Source: Candidatus Eremiobacteraceae bacterium
GTDB taxonomy: Bacteria; Vulcanimicrobiota; Vulcanimicrobiia; Eremiobacterales; Eremiobacteraceae
Assembly (NCBI GenBank): GCA_035710745.1
Contig: DASTCX010000018.1
Span: 196,001-260,000, forward strand
Direction of reading: 5' to 3'
Length of the DNA: 64,000 nt
In this document: positions 32,998-41,862 of the stretch, piece by piece
How the letters are laid out: each line of letters starts with the position of its first letter
Position numbering within the stretch: position 1 is the first letter of the stretch
Notes under the pieces: generated by a model
Told to the model about the DNA's origin: nothing
Seen by the model: only the letters and a program-made list of their open reading frames with translations
The model's database searches: none
Program-made: the position numbers and the translations under genes

Positions 32998-33342
32998 CGC
33001 GTTGCAGAATCGCAATTTCGTGAACACGAAGCCGGCGTTGAACGCGCCGACCAGTCCCGTCAGGTCGCGCTTGTCCGAAGACGCCGCTCGATGCGCGAGC
33101 GAAGCGCAAGGAGGCTGGCGACGATGCGCGCATCGCTAATTCTCCTGGCACCATCGGGCTTGGCGAATCCCCGCGGTTTCCTCACGAGCGCGAAATACCA
33201 TCGCTATCGCACGCGGACAAGGCGATCGCGTAACGCTTCGTCCCGGAGCATAGCTTTACTCCGAAACCATCTGACGGTCTTTACCAAGAAGACGCCTCAA
33301 GGTATTCGGCGCAGCGATGAATGTTAAGACCGGGCGGCACCT

Positions 33343-35145
33343 ATGATCCCCAACCTCTCTCAGGTTCGCGACGCCGTGGCGCTCTATCGCGTTTCGACGC
33401 GTCAGCAGGAACGAAAAGGCGAGTCTCTGCCCAATCAACAGCGATCGGTCCGTGCGTGGGCCGGGTCGCACAACGTGAAGATCGTGGACGAGATTCGGTC
33501 CGCAGAATCGGGCAAAGGCGCCGTCCGACTCGTCGGCACGTCGATCACCCTAACCGGCAGGCAGGCCTATTCGAGGCTCATCAGAGACCTTCAACAAGTT
33601 CCGCAGTCGAAAAGGCCCGATGCGGTCGTCATCGATTGGACCGACCGCTGGAGCAGGAGCCTGCTCGAGTACGTCGCCGTCATCGAGGCCTTTCAGCGCC
33701 TCAACATTCGGATGCTCTCGATCGGCGACGACGAGGATCTTACGGATCCGAAGAACGCGCTCGTCCTCCACATCAAGTCCGCCATCGCCCAAGAGCAACT
33801 TCGGATAACTTCGAACAAGGTGAAGGAGGCGAGGCGCTCGCGCCGGGAGCGCAGACTGTGGCAAGGCGGCCTCGCGCCGGACGGATATCGAACTCACCTG
33901 CCCGATTGCCCCGGACCGGCGGCAATCTCAAGGCAGGGAGTTTTCGGCCTGCAGTCCTTCAGCCAGCGCGCCTGCAGCTGCCGACCGGATGTGTTATGCC
34001 AAGACCCGTCGAGGGCGCCAATCATCCGCCTCGTATGGCAGCTCCTCGAATCGTCGCCATTGTCGTGGGAAGCCCTCGCCGAGGCCATCAACGAGCAGGG
34101 TCATCGTCGACCGAACGGACGACCGTGGCACTGGAACGATCTCTATCGGATCGGTCAGAACCCCGCTTATTGCGGCATCCTGGCGACGAACCGTTCCTTC
34201 CGCGACCTCAGCGATGGACGCATTATCAGGAGGCGCCCGCTGAAGGAGCAGCAACTCGACGAGGCACCGGAGGCGATTCCCGAGCCCTTCGTCAGCGCGG
34301 AGACCTTTTGGAAGATTTGGGAAAGGCGCTATCACAAACAGACACGGCACCTTCCGCGCGCCAAGAACGGGGCCTCGTGCGAACTGACCGGAATGCTCGC
34401 ATGCCCCGCGTGCGGAGCGATCATGACGCCAGTCTATTGTCTATCTTCGATGATCTGCGGCAATGGCAAGCCGAGGAAGTCGCCGCGCAAGAAATACGTC
34501 TATGCGACGTGTCCGAACGCGACGAGAAGCAAGAGCGCGGGGCCGTCGTCGTGCGCGAACAGGCAGCGCGTCCGCGTCGACATCATCAGCAAACTCCTCA
34601 TCGAGAGGCTGGCCGACACGGTATCTTTGTCCGACGATGCGATTGCCGAGGCGTTCGCACTGGAACGCGCATCTTCAATCGACGTCGACGCGCTCGAAAC
34701 TGAGCGGCGAACGCATACTCGCGCCATCAAAGATTCGGAACACGTTCGTCATGCGCTAACTCGACAGCTTGTTGTCGGCACCTTGACGGATGATGAGTAC
34801 CAGAAAGAAATATTCCTGTTTCGACGCGACGTCGCGCTGGCCCAGACAAGGTTGAACGAGATCGACCGGCAACTGAGGACGGCGAGCGCGCGGCCAAACT
34901 TCGAACGTGCCAGGTCGACGGTGCGGTGGTTGGCCGAGCGGTGGGACGCAATCAATGTCCCGGAGCGAGCCGAGGCGCTTCGACTACTCGTCGATCGCGC
35001 AACGTACTCTCCGAGCGGAACTACCCGCGTCGATCGTGTCCGGATTGTCGCGGCCGGAGCGGCATTCTCCGAATTCCGCGTCGCTGATGAATGCGCGGCG
35101 CGCGTGGATGATTTGCGATCCGTGCCGTCGCAGGTCAATCTCTGA
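33343..35145 (+). CDS. Large serine recombinase (site-specific integrase)
   Basis: 600 residues. Resolvase domain at about 11-150 with catalytic Ser18 in VALYRVSTRQQ, further WTDRWSRSLLEY and AIAQEQLRITSNKVKEARRS. The Recombinase domain (about 200-300) has LAEAINEQGHRRPNGRPWHW. A zinc ribbon follows (CELTGMLACPACGAIMTP), then a coiled-coil C-terminus (TRLNEIDRQLRTASARPNFE). This architecture catalyses attP-attB integration of phages and islands. The recombinase looks intact and may have carried the surrounding accessory genes. No attachment site is obvious. Confidence 0.9.
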   Translation: MIPNLSQVRDAVALYRVSTRQQERKGESLPNQQRSVRAWAGSHNVKIVDEIRSAESGKGAVRLVGTSITLTGRQAYSRLIRDLQQVPQSKRPDAVVIDWTDRWSRSLLEYVAVIEAFQRLNIRMLSIGDDEDLTDPKNALVLHIKSAIAQEQLRITSNKVKEARRSRRERRLWQGGLAPDGYRTHLPDCPGPAAISRQGVFGLQSFSQRACSCRPDVLCQDPSRAPIIRLVWQLLESSPLSWEALAEAINEQGHRRPNGRPWHWNDLYRIGQNPAYCGILATNRSFRDLSDGRIIRRRPLKEQQLDEAPEAIPEPFVSAETFWKIWERRYHKQTRHLPRAKNGASCELTGMLACPACGAIMTPVYCLSSMICGNGKPRKSPRKKYVYATCPNATRSKSAGPSSCANRQRVRVDIISKLLIERLADTVSLSDDAIAEAFALERASSIDVDALETERRTHTRAIKDSEHVRHALTRQLVVGTLTDDEYQKEIFLFRRDVALAQTRLNEIDRQLRTASARPNFERARSTVRWLAERWDAINVPERAEALRLLVDRATYSPSGTTRVDRVRIVAAGAAFSEFRVADECAARVDDLRSVPSQVNL

Positions 35146-35196
35146 TGTCGTCGCTCGCTTTCAAGCAGGGATACTACATAAGCGAACCGAGATGTC

Positions 35197-35463
35197 CTAT
35201 TCGTTTCGTTCGTCGGCACGTGAGGCACCGGGGCGTAGACAAACCTCATGCCAGACGCCGGGAACGTCGCTTAGCCAATACAGCGCGTCCCCTCTGTGGT
35301 AAAAACCGACGTCCACTACTCGTGCCAGCTGATCCGCATACGCCAATTGCTCCTGAGTAAGCGGATGATGATAGTGCCACGTCGCCATGAAATCGCTTAA
35401 CGCCTGCGCGTTCGCGACACGTACAATTGAACCGATAGGGTAGTCTTCGTTATAGCCAGGCAT
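35197..35463 (-). CDS. Hypothetical small protein, start unclear
   Basis: 88 residues from ATG 35463: IGSIVRVANAQALSDFMATW, HYHHPLTQEQLAYADQLARV, DVGFYHRGDALYWLSDVPG, WHEVCL. The frame stays open and protein-like for about 38 more codons upstream (EFRDTDFRPNPFLSAIR, TIRFTAEQLDLDI) to a TAG near 35597, but with no ATG, GTG or TTG. Either a rare start is used or the gene has lost its 5' end. Unknown function. Confidence 0.6.
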   Translation of the reverse strand: MPGYNEDYPIGSIVRVANAQALSDFMATWHYHHPLTQEQLAYADQLARVVDVGFYHRGDALYWLSDVPGVWHEVCLRPGASRADERNE

Positions 35464-35666
35464 GATATCGAGGTCGAGCTGTTCGGCGGTGAAGCGAATA
35501 GTGCCCTCGGCCCGAATAGCACTAAGAAAAGGGTTGGGTCGAAAGTCCGTATCACGAAACTCTTTGGTGCTTGTGCTGCTTGTGGTACACTAGCATGCGA
35601 TGAGATCAGCGGGCGCAGCCAAACCGGCGTGCCTACAAAACGTGTCGGGGAAAGTGGGGCAGAGCC

Positions 35667-36593
35667 ATGCGAGCTAGGTTCCAGGTGGTCATCGGCGCTT
35701 TGATCTCAGGAATCGCACTATTGGCGGGATGCACCGGCTCTGGCTCGACGCAAGCTGTGCTCGAGTCGCATATGAATCGATTCTCAACGCATCCCAGCGT
35801 TTCAAGCACACTCGTCTACACGTGTGCGGACGGCATAAGCACGTGCGACTGGTTTCCGCTGAAGAGGCACACGATTGCGGGCATGCTAGTTTCCCCAGAC
35901 GTTTCAGGAAACATCGGTGTTGACAGCCTTGGTAACGTGTATATAACCGGGCGGGATTCCGCGGACATCGAAGTCTTCCCGAAAGGTTCATCGACGATAC
36001 TCAAGACGTTATCGGATCCTGGGGAGCGCCCGATCGACGTCGCAATCGCGGGTGATGGTACCGTATACGTTGCAAGTTCGCAGAACTTGAACAGCGGCAA
36101 CGGCAGCGTTGCTGTTTTTCAAAGCGGCGTTCTCAAACGGATAATAAGCGACCCGAACTTCCACCAGGTTTCATCGGTCGCCGTAGACGAGCATCACCTT
36201 CTTATCGTCTGCTGGATAAACGGCGGCACGGGCGGTTGCGATGAATTTCCGGGTGCGAAGGGCAGTGGTACCTCAGTCATTTCGGGGGCTGGCATCTTTC
36301 CGGGCGGTGTGAAGTTCGACAAGAACGAGAACATCGTGATCGAAAACAATTCCTCGCTCCAGGTCTATCCACCGAGCGGCGGTTCACCGTGCAACACGAT
36401 TCCGCTGCAGAACTCGCCGAATTTCTTCGCGTTCGACCGCTCTCAAATGCATTTCTTCTACGCCGACCGCAATAACGACGCGATCGTCGAAGAGACGTAC
36501 CCCGGCTGTGCTGGGACCGCTTCTGTCGTCTTCACGTACAACACGGGTTGGGTACCCGTCGGCGTCGCGGTGGATCTAGGGCCAGCTCCTTAA
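35667..36593 (+). CDS. NHL/SMP-30-like beta-propeller lipoprotein
   Basis: 308 residues. Signal peptide and lipobox ALLAGC, then repeated propeller blades: NIGVDSLGNVYITGRDSADI, IDVAIAGDGTVYVASSQNLN, VSSVAVDEHHLLIVCWINGG, GVKFDKNENIVIENNSSLQV. GGGGAAAGTGGGG precedes the ATG. Such exported propellers are common in this window; ligand unknown. Confidence 0.8.
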   Translation: MRARFQVVIGALISGIALLAGCTGSGSTQAVLESHMNRFSTHPSVSSTLVYTCADGISTCDWFPLKRHTIAGMLVSPDVSGNIGVDSLGNVYITGRDSADIEVFPKGSSTILKTLSDPGERPIDVAIAGDGTVYVASSQNLNSGNGSVAVFQSGVLKRIISDPNFHQVSSVAVDEHHLLIVCWINGGTGGCDEFPGAKGSGTSVISGAGIFPGGVKFDKNENIVIENNSSLQVYPPSGGSPCNTIPLQNSPNFFAFDRSQMHFFYADRNNDAIVEETYPGCAGTASVVFTYNTGWVPVGVAVDLGPAP

Positions 36594-36700
36594 ATAGTGC
36601 CTCGGACTTCGTGGCGTTCCATTGCTCGAAAGCGGCACCGGAATTTTACGCCGTCGGCGGCGATACCGCGATGCCCGCAGCGGCGATAGCCGAGGCAGCT

Positions 36701-36741
36701 TAAAAACCAGAAGCGGTCACCGGAAGAACCGGGACCGCTTC
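36701..36741 (-). terminator. Terminator of the leftward lipoprotein gene at 36771
   Basis: Arms GAAGCGGTC (36710-36718) and GACCGCTTC (36733-36741) form a perfect 9-bp stem with an inner CCGG/CCGG. On the minus strand it is followed by TGGTTTTTA, a T-rich tail, so it ends the leftward gene. Confidence 0.75.
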
Positions 36742-36770
36742 CCTACTGAGGATGATACGAACAATTGTCC

Positions 36771-37871
36771 CTATGGGTGCAAGTTTATTGTGTCAGTCTC
36801 GACGTTCGGCGAGACAAACTGAACAATCACCCTAGGATTCGGTGAGCTTGAGTCGTTCGGCCAGCTTTGATAACCGCCGGCAGTCCACGGGAACCAACTA
36901 AAGTATGGTGTGCCCGTATATTGACCCAATTCAACTTGACCGCTACCGCCGCCATTGTCATAGCAGCCAGTCACGCACGGTCCCCACGTAAACGGGCCAA
37001 ACGTTTCTCCGCTGGCGAAATTATTGCAGCCCCACTGGGTGCATGAGTTTTCCTGGGCAATGCTCACCATCTTCTTCCATACGCAGCAATTGCCAGCCCA
37101 GCCAAGGCCGTTACTGCCGTAGTTGACCGCCATCGAAGGGTCTGGACTGCCGCATGAAAAGGCCTTCGTTCCGTTCACAAAGATTTGTACGTAGCTAAAA
37201 GTCTGTAAAGGGACCGTCCTCACGTCGAGGGTAACCGTTTGGCCCGCCGCATAAGTGCAGCCTGTCAGGATACCCTTCGGCCCTGACATGTACGTGGTAT
37301 AGTCGTTATACGTGTTGCTGTACTGGAACCCGGCGTCGATTGGGAGAGCCCAGAGAGAATTTGCAACCTGCGCCCAGCCGGCCCCATAGAGGTAGCCAGT
37401 ATCGCGGGGGAGCATCGACGGCAACGGCCCAGGAGGTAGCACAATGTTGACTTGCATTTCAGCAAACGATGGCGGGGAGAAGACGCGGCGGAACGCGCCA
37501 GTATTCGTGCAGGGAATCGGTGTTGCGGACGTCATCTGGTTGCCATCGAGGCTGCAGTACCAGGGGTTCGGTGTGGGCGTGGGCGAGGGCTTGCTGAATG
37601 GCCCCGCGGTGGGCCGTGTTAACGGAGCATACGCGTCTGTCCATTCTATCGGGGCTGTAATGATCTCGCCTCTTACGGTATAAAATTCATTGCGAGTCCC
37701 GGGTACGCGCCTAAGCCAAGTGCCGTGCTCTCCGACCTGAAGGTTCGGGGACGGGTGACCGCTCGAATTCTTTCCTACGGTTGATACGGACGATACCTGT
37801 TGGCAACTCGTGGCAATTGTTGCGGCAACAAGGAACGCCAATGCGAAAAGGCCGCGGGTTTGAATAGACAA
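36771..37871 (-). CDS. Exported lipoprotein with RVPGT-RGEI module
   Basis: 366 residues; lipobox ATSC at about 20-23. Residues about 45-75 carry EHGTWLRRVPGTRNEFYTVR followed by GEIITAP, a module also present in the lipoprotein at 37955-38200. After a Pro/Thr linker comes a Trp/Cys/Gly-rich domain (VNYGSNGLGWAGNCCVWKKM, FGPFTWGPCVTGCYDNGG) that I cannot name, perhaps disulfide-stabilised and surface-exposed. Confidence 0.75.
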   Translation of the reverse strand: MSIQTRGLFALAFLVAATIATSCQQVSSVSTVGKNSSGHPSPNLQVGEHGTWLRRVPGTRNEFYTVRGEIITAPIEWTDAYAPLTRPTAGPFSKPSPTPTPNPWYCSLDGNQMTSATPIPCTNTGAFRRVFSPPSFAEMQVNIVLPPGPLPSMLPRDTGYLYGAGWAQVANSLWALPIDAGFQYSNTYNDYTTYMSGPKGILTGCTYAAGQTVTLDVRTVPLQTFSYVQIFVNGTKAFSCGSPDPSMAVNYGSNGLGWAGNCCVWKKMVSIAQENSCTQWGCNNFASGETFGPFTWGPCVTGCYDNGGGSGQVELGQYTGTPYFSWFPWTAGGYQSWPNDSSSPNPRVIVQFVSPNVETDTINLHP

Positions 37872-37954
37872 CTTCCGCCCCCTTTTTAGCCGTCAACGGT
37901 GCGAGGTCAGATCGACGACTATGAGGCAATTGAGTTGAAAGGGGGTTTGAACCT

Positions 37955-38200
37955 TCAGTGCGGAGGAGGAGCCGCGATAATCTCACCGCGGGTCGTGTAG
38001 TACAGGTTCTTTGTGCCCGGCACTCGCTTCAGCTTAGTGCCGTGTTCAGCTGGATAGGGTGAGTAGAGTGCCCGATTGCGCATAGCGGCTGAGATCGTAG
38101 CTTTCGGGGCGGGTTGAGTCGTCGTCACCGGCGTCGAGTGACAACCGTTCAGGATAAACAGAGCTAGGAGCATGACTGGGTACCGCAATATCGGGCGCAT
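37955..38200 (-). CDS. Small lipoprotein with RVPGT-RGEI module
   Basis: 81 residues from ATG 38200: signal with lipobox ILNGC, then a spacer and HGTKLKRVPGTKNLYYTTRG, EIIAAP at the C-terminus. It matches the N-terminal module of the next lipoprotein downstream, so the two are related by duplication of this module. The longer frame to 38302 is rejected. Confidence 0.7.
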   Translation of the reverse strand: MRPILRYPVMLLALFILNGCHSTPVTTTQPAPKATISAAMRNRALYSPYPAEHGTKLKRVPGTKNLYYTTRGEIIAAPPPH

Positions 38201-38388
38201 GCTTTGGATTTCGGCACTTGACGGGTTGACACCCGGTGGGCAGCGTAGGAATAGGCCCAAATCAGGACATCTGGCCGGAATAATACGCGCTTCGCCGCTC
38301 ACAAACTTGACGGGACGTGGCAGGGCTCAAGCCCGCGGCGATGCCGGCCGACGTTGGCAACGATGTGCGATAGCCCGACGACGCGGAA

Positions 38389-38727
38389 CTATGCGGCGCC
38401 AGACTCTCGAGAAGACAAGTGCCCTAGCACGAATCCGACGGTGCCGCTTAGAATCGCGCCAGCTATGTTGCTTTCCATCCGCCCCGCTAGACTGAGCACG
38501 GTCACCGCCGCAACGACGCCGATCACGGCAAGCGCCCTGAAGAACGCCGCCTTTCCTAGTATCTCCGCCACCGTTTCCTTCTTCTGGACCCAGACGATTG
38601 TCCAGAAGGCCAGCCACATCACTACGATGCCGACCGTCGCCAAAAGAGAAAGCGTCACGATCTGATCGGACGTCATAATCGTCGGTGCCGTCGTAACCGA
38701 CGGAATTGGCGGTGGCGATCCTTGCAT
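38389..38727 (-). CDS. Two-helix membrane protein
   Basis: 112 residues from ATG 38727. Helix 1 is IVTLSLLATVGIVVMWLAF, a short amphipathic link (VQKKETVAEILGKAAFF), helix 2 ALAVIGVVAAVTVLSLAGRM, then a Gly-rich helix AGAILSGTVGFVLGHLSS. Size and layout recall holins or small ion-channel-like proteins; no signature confirms this. Confidence 0.65.
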   Translation of the reverse strand: MQGSPPPIPSVTTAPTIMTSDQIVTLSLLATVGIVVMWLAFWTIVWVQKKETVAEILGKAAFFRALAVIGVVAAVTVLSLAGRMESNIAGAILSGTVGFVLGHLSSRESGAA

Positions 38728-38967
38728 GGTCGTAGTCTCCGTCCTACCCTCGTGTCGGGGCGGACACCTCGATTGGAAGCGCCGTTCCCCAAGAGAAGGG
38801 CAACGTGTGACGAGCACTCAGCGCAGATTCAAGTCGCCACAGCGATATCCGAAACATCGCCGTGACCATCCACATCGATGTTGGTTCTCTGTCTGGCCGT
38901 TTATTTCCGTCACGGCGCGAATTCCGATTCCGGCCAGGAACGCGAGGCGATGCCTGTAGGGGCCGCG

Positions 38968-39033
38968 TCACCACGATTGGTCTCATTCACCACAATTCGC
39001 GCCACTCACCACAACTAGGTCGTCACTCACCAC
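38968..39033 (-). repeat. TCACCAC repeat array, right copy
   Basis: Four direct copies of TCACCAC start at 38968, 38987, 39006 and 39027 (steps of 19, 19 and 21 bases). Extended unit on the minus strand: WTGTGGTGAGTG. The array opens with GCCGCGTCACCAC like the cluster at 3024. The even spacing suggests cooperative protein binding, or multiple terminal repeats of an IS21-like element whose transposase is gone. Between 38728 and 39314 I see no gene. Confidence 0.6.
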
Positions 39034-39075
39034 ATTTCACGGAACGAAGCGAGTGGATGCGCATATACTGCGGTT

Positions 39076-39111
39076 CAACAGCCGCACGATGTGAGACGCG
39101 GTTGGTTTTTT
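39076..39111 (+). terminator. Possible rightward terminator
   Basis: CAAC-AG-CCGC pairs with GCGGTTG across a 12-base loop and is followed by GTTTTTT. No rightward gene ends nearby, so it may belong to a lost element. Confidence 0.35.
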
Positions 39112-39314
39112 AGGCGCTCGGACAGGTAACGGGTCGTCGCCTCGCTTTGGTATCACTCACGCGCAAGAAAAACAAACAAACTTTCCTTTTCGTCGTTATC
39201 TCTCGCTCGCGATCGAGTTGACTTTCAGACTTGATGCATGAGCCGGCGCCTTAGCGACGACCACCATCATTGACGCCAATCCGGCATCACGCGTTGCGGC
39301 GACGCGACTCAGCC

Positions 39315-39524
39315 TTACGTCTTGTCGGCATCTTCGGAATCATCGGGCTTGAGCAGCATCGGAATCATTTTTTCAACATCGGGGCTTGGCGTCGCAAACA
39401 AGCTCCTGGCTACGACGAGCGCAAAGGCGACAAGTTGGGCAAACACATAGAGCATGAACGTCTTGTACACGTCGTCATCGAGCTGAAAGGTCCAGGGCCA
39501 CTTGAATCCTTCGAAAAGGGTCAC
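39315..39524 (-). CDS. Small membrane protein
   Basis: 69 residues from GTG 39524, with one helix (YKTFMLYVFAQLVAFALVVA). In the same frame the upstream 25 codons encode another helix-like stretch (YANWALGLLVFETATASLV), but no standard start precedes it before a TAG, so the annotated start may be too short or the 5' end is damaged. A small overlapping frame ends at this GTG. Function unknown. Confidence 0.5.
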   Translation of the reverse strand: MTLFEGFKWPWTFQLDDDVYKTFMLYVFAQLVAFALVVARSLFATPSPDVEKMIPMLLKPDDSEDADKT

Positions 39525-39654
39525 CAGGCTTGCAGTAGCGGTTTCGAAGACGAGAAGTCCGAGCGCCCAATTCGCATACGCACGTCGATGTCCGTGCTGT
39601 TGCGTGTGACGATCGTAATCGTCACGCCTTCGCTAAGCGATGTAGCAATCTCGC

Positions 39655-40119
39655 CTATCGCAATTGAGGATAGCTTCGCTCGATTTCCGCTGACATCGCC
39701 TGCGCCCGACGCTCGAGGTGCGGGCGGAGCTTCGCGATGCGCCGCAGGAGCGATCGCAGCTCGCCGGCCGCGAAGAACGCCGGATCGAGCCGATAGACCG
39801 GCGTCGTCCCTTTCACGGTCATCATCATCAACTTGGCCGACACGAGCGATCGCAAGAGAAGCGACGCGACGTTCTCGGCGCAGCCGAGTTGGCGAGAAAG
39901 CAGCGCCGGCGCAAGACGCCCGACCAGCAACGACAGGACGAGCGTCTTCGTCCGCGATCGCGGACCCAGCGTCAGACCGACGTCGGGGGCGCCGACGCCG
40001 CGAATCGGCGTTCCGGACATAGGCGCTCGTCGCGATTTCAAGCGCTTTACGGGCGTGTCATCGTCGATTCGCCGCAGAAGCCGCGTCAGTTGGCGGATCG
40101 CAGGATGTCGCGCATTCAC
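39655..40119 (-). CDS. Winged-helix DNA-binding protein
   Basis: 154 residues from GTG 40119, or 121 from ATG 40020. Core TKTLVLSLLVGRLAPALLSR, QLGCAENVASLLLRSLVSAK, TPVYRLDPAFFAAGELRSLL and a basic helix (RIAKLRPHLERRAQAM) form a winged helix of the type in which a strand pair YRLDP is followed by a long helix. A larger frame to 40275 and an opposing frame are shadows. Probable regulator; targets unknown. Confidence 0.65.
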   Translation of the reverse strand: MNARHPAIRQLTRLLRRIDDDTPVKRLKSRRAPMSGTPIRGVGAPDVGLTLGPRSRTKTLVLSLLVGRLAPALLSRQLGCAENVASLLLRSLVSAKLMMMTVKGTTPVYRLDPAFFAAGELRSLLRRIAKLRPHLERRAQAMSAEIERSYPQLR

Positions 40120-40491
40120 TGGACGCGCGCGCTCCACGCCGAGTTCTGTTTTCTCTCCGTGACGACGCCCATGGCCACGGTGAGTCCGTCGCGGTCGCAG
40201 CGACGGACGCGCGTCGCCGGCGCGGCGCAGCGAGGGTCCAGGCATGGATCGACGGCAGGAATCGTACGGCGACATCGAGGCGAGCCTCCGTCTGGCGTTT
40301 AGCGTCGTGAGGCTTTTGCGGGTCGCGCGATGAGTCGCCGGTCGTCGCCGCGTGGTTGCAAGGTCTTAACTCGGGACGGGGCGGTCGCGCGCCGCTCGGC
40401 GTATTGCGCGAGGGAGCGCCTAGGCCGGAGGCAAGTGCACGCAGAGGCACGCGCGTTCGTCGCCGGCGGTTGACCGAAGACCGCTTGACTC
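40120..40491. other. Intergenic stretch, nothing confident
   Basis: Very GC-rich with open frames on all strands of Arg/Ala/Pro-rich composition, which is what random GC-rich DNA gives. No promoter or repeat stands out. Confidence 0.35.
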
Positions 40492-41213
40492 CTAAGGAAG
40501 TACCCTGAATCGGAAGCCGTCTGGACTTGTCGGCGCCGTGCCAGATACGAGCTTATACTCCAAACCTTGCGTGAACTTTATCGGCGCATCGTGGTAGACG
40601 AAGCCCGCGCCGATCTGGCCGCTGCTGTACAGAATCCTCGAGCTGCTGCAAACGCTCATCCCGGTCGTTCCGTCGTACAGCTCCAGCGTCGAACCCGACG
40701 GCTGGTTATTGGGATCGATGTAGTATATGGTCAAGAGCACTCCGCTTCCCGACACGACATCCTGGCAGGATCCGGCGGTGTTGAGCGGGTTGGTCCCGGG
40801 CGCGGGCGTGAGGGTGCCTTCGGTATCGTCGACGGCGAGCGCTCCGTCCCCATTTATCGCCGCGTGATTGCTCGCGTCCCCGACCCGTCTTGAAGCTGGA
40901 TGAGCGATCCGTTGTCGTCGACTTTCACGTCGATGTCGTGGTTCGAAGTCACTGTCGCGCATTGTCCGCTCGTAGTGGTGTCGCATATCTTCACCTGCTG
41001 GCTGCCGTTGCTGTCGATCGCCGCGCAGTGCGTCCCCGTCGTGGGATCGCACGTCTTCGTCTGCAGGTTATGTTGCGAATCTACATCAGCTGGCGTTGCA
41101 TTCACGCCTGGATCGACGATGACGACATTGCTGCTAGCGGCTCCGGCTACGGACGCCATCGAGATCGCGAGAACGACGCCTGCGGCTAGCAGAACAAGCC
41201 TCGATTGATACAC
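40492..41213 (-). pseudogene. Exported protein gene split by a frameshift
   Basis: GTG 41213 has AAGGAG 7 bases upstream. The first frame gives a signal peptide (LVLLAAGVVLAISMASVAGA) and a Cys/Thr-rich domain with three similar units (KTCDPTTGTHCAAIDSNG, KICDTTTSGQCATVTSN), ending early near 40870. The adjoining frame continues as protein (NTAGSCQDVVSGSGVLLTIY, LELYDGTTGMSVCSSSRILY) to 40492. The switch falls near GGGTCGGGGACG at about 40880, so one base gained or lost in a G run explains it. It may be a real pseudogene or a sequencing error. Confidence 0.65.
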
Positions 41214-41862
41214 GCCGATTCTCCTTACGGACAGGGAATGACACGTGATTAGGTCGATTATTTCTGATTTCCGTCGTTTAAGCGTTGCGAGGTAACGCTC
41301 CGTCGGAGTGCGCATAACGAACTGGACGGAAAGTTTTCCGCCTCGCTACCGAGGGTTCGATTCTACACCTGCAGTCCTCGGGTGTCAATCTTGGCGTCGT
41401 CATGCGAGCCGTGGATCAGTCCTCGGTCGTATTGTCGCCAAGCGCGAGTCGGTGCTTTGGTGCCGCGGGTTTCCAAAGGAAGCTACTGCGGCTGGATGTC
41501 GATTTTGAACGAAGATTTTTCGCGGCGAGACGTCGGTCGCTCCGGTCTAAGACAGGCGCGATCCTACTGCCAAAACGACTCCTTCGCTTTGGGCGCGGCC
41601 AACCGTCATTGACAGACGACACGCACAATTGTAGAATCGGAGCCACGACAGTCACGGCAACGTCGGGCGTTTCGTATTTCTTGCGCCGTTTAGGAAGACC
41701 GTTGTCTCCCGACCATCACGACGACTGGTTTTCGCGCGCTCGGAACAACGCTTGTCCGGAAAACGCCAAGTTGCGATCGTAGACTGAAGCCTATTTAATG
41801 GAGAACGGACGGCTGCGCCCATGCCTGGTTCTCCGACGAGAATTTGCTCCAGGAGGCGGAAC
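41214..41862. other. Long divergent intergenic region, no gene found
   Basis: About 650 bases between two divergent exported-protein genes. Open frames here have no protein-like pattern. A TTCGATT near 41356 looks like a tRNA T loop but has no matching stem. Promoters for both genes must lie here. Confidence 0.4.

Noticed and set aside
38862-39113. Plus-strand frame through the right TCACCAC array
   Set aside because: Its repeats (HHNSRHSPQL) come from the DNA repeats, and the rest has no protein-like pattern.
39718-40302. 194-codon plus-strand frame
   Set aside because: It is antisense to a clear winged-helix gene and rich in Arg and Gln, as expected for a shadow.
41350-41380. tRNA-like TTCGATT loop
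   Set aside because: The flanking bases do not pair as a T stem and no acceptor, D or anticodon arm can be drawn.
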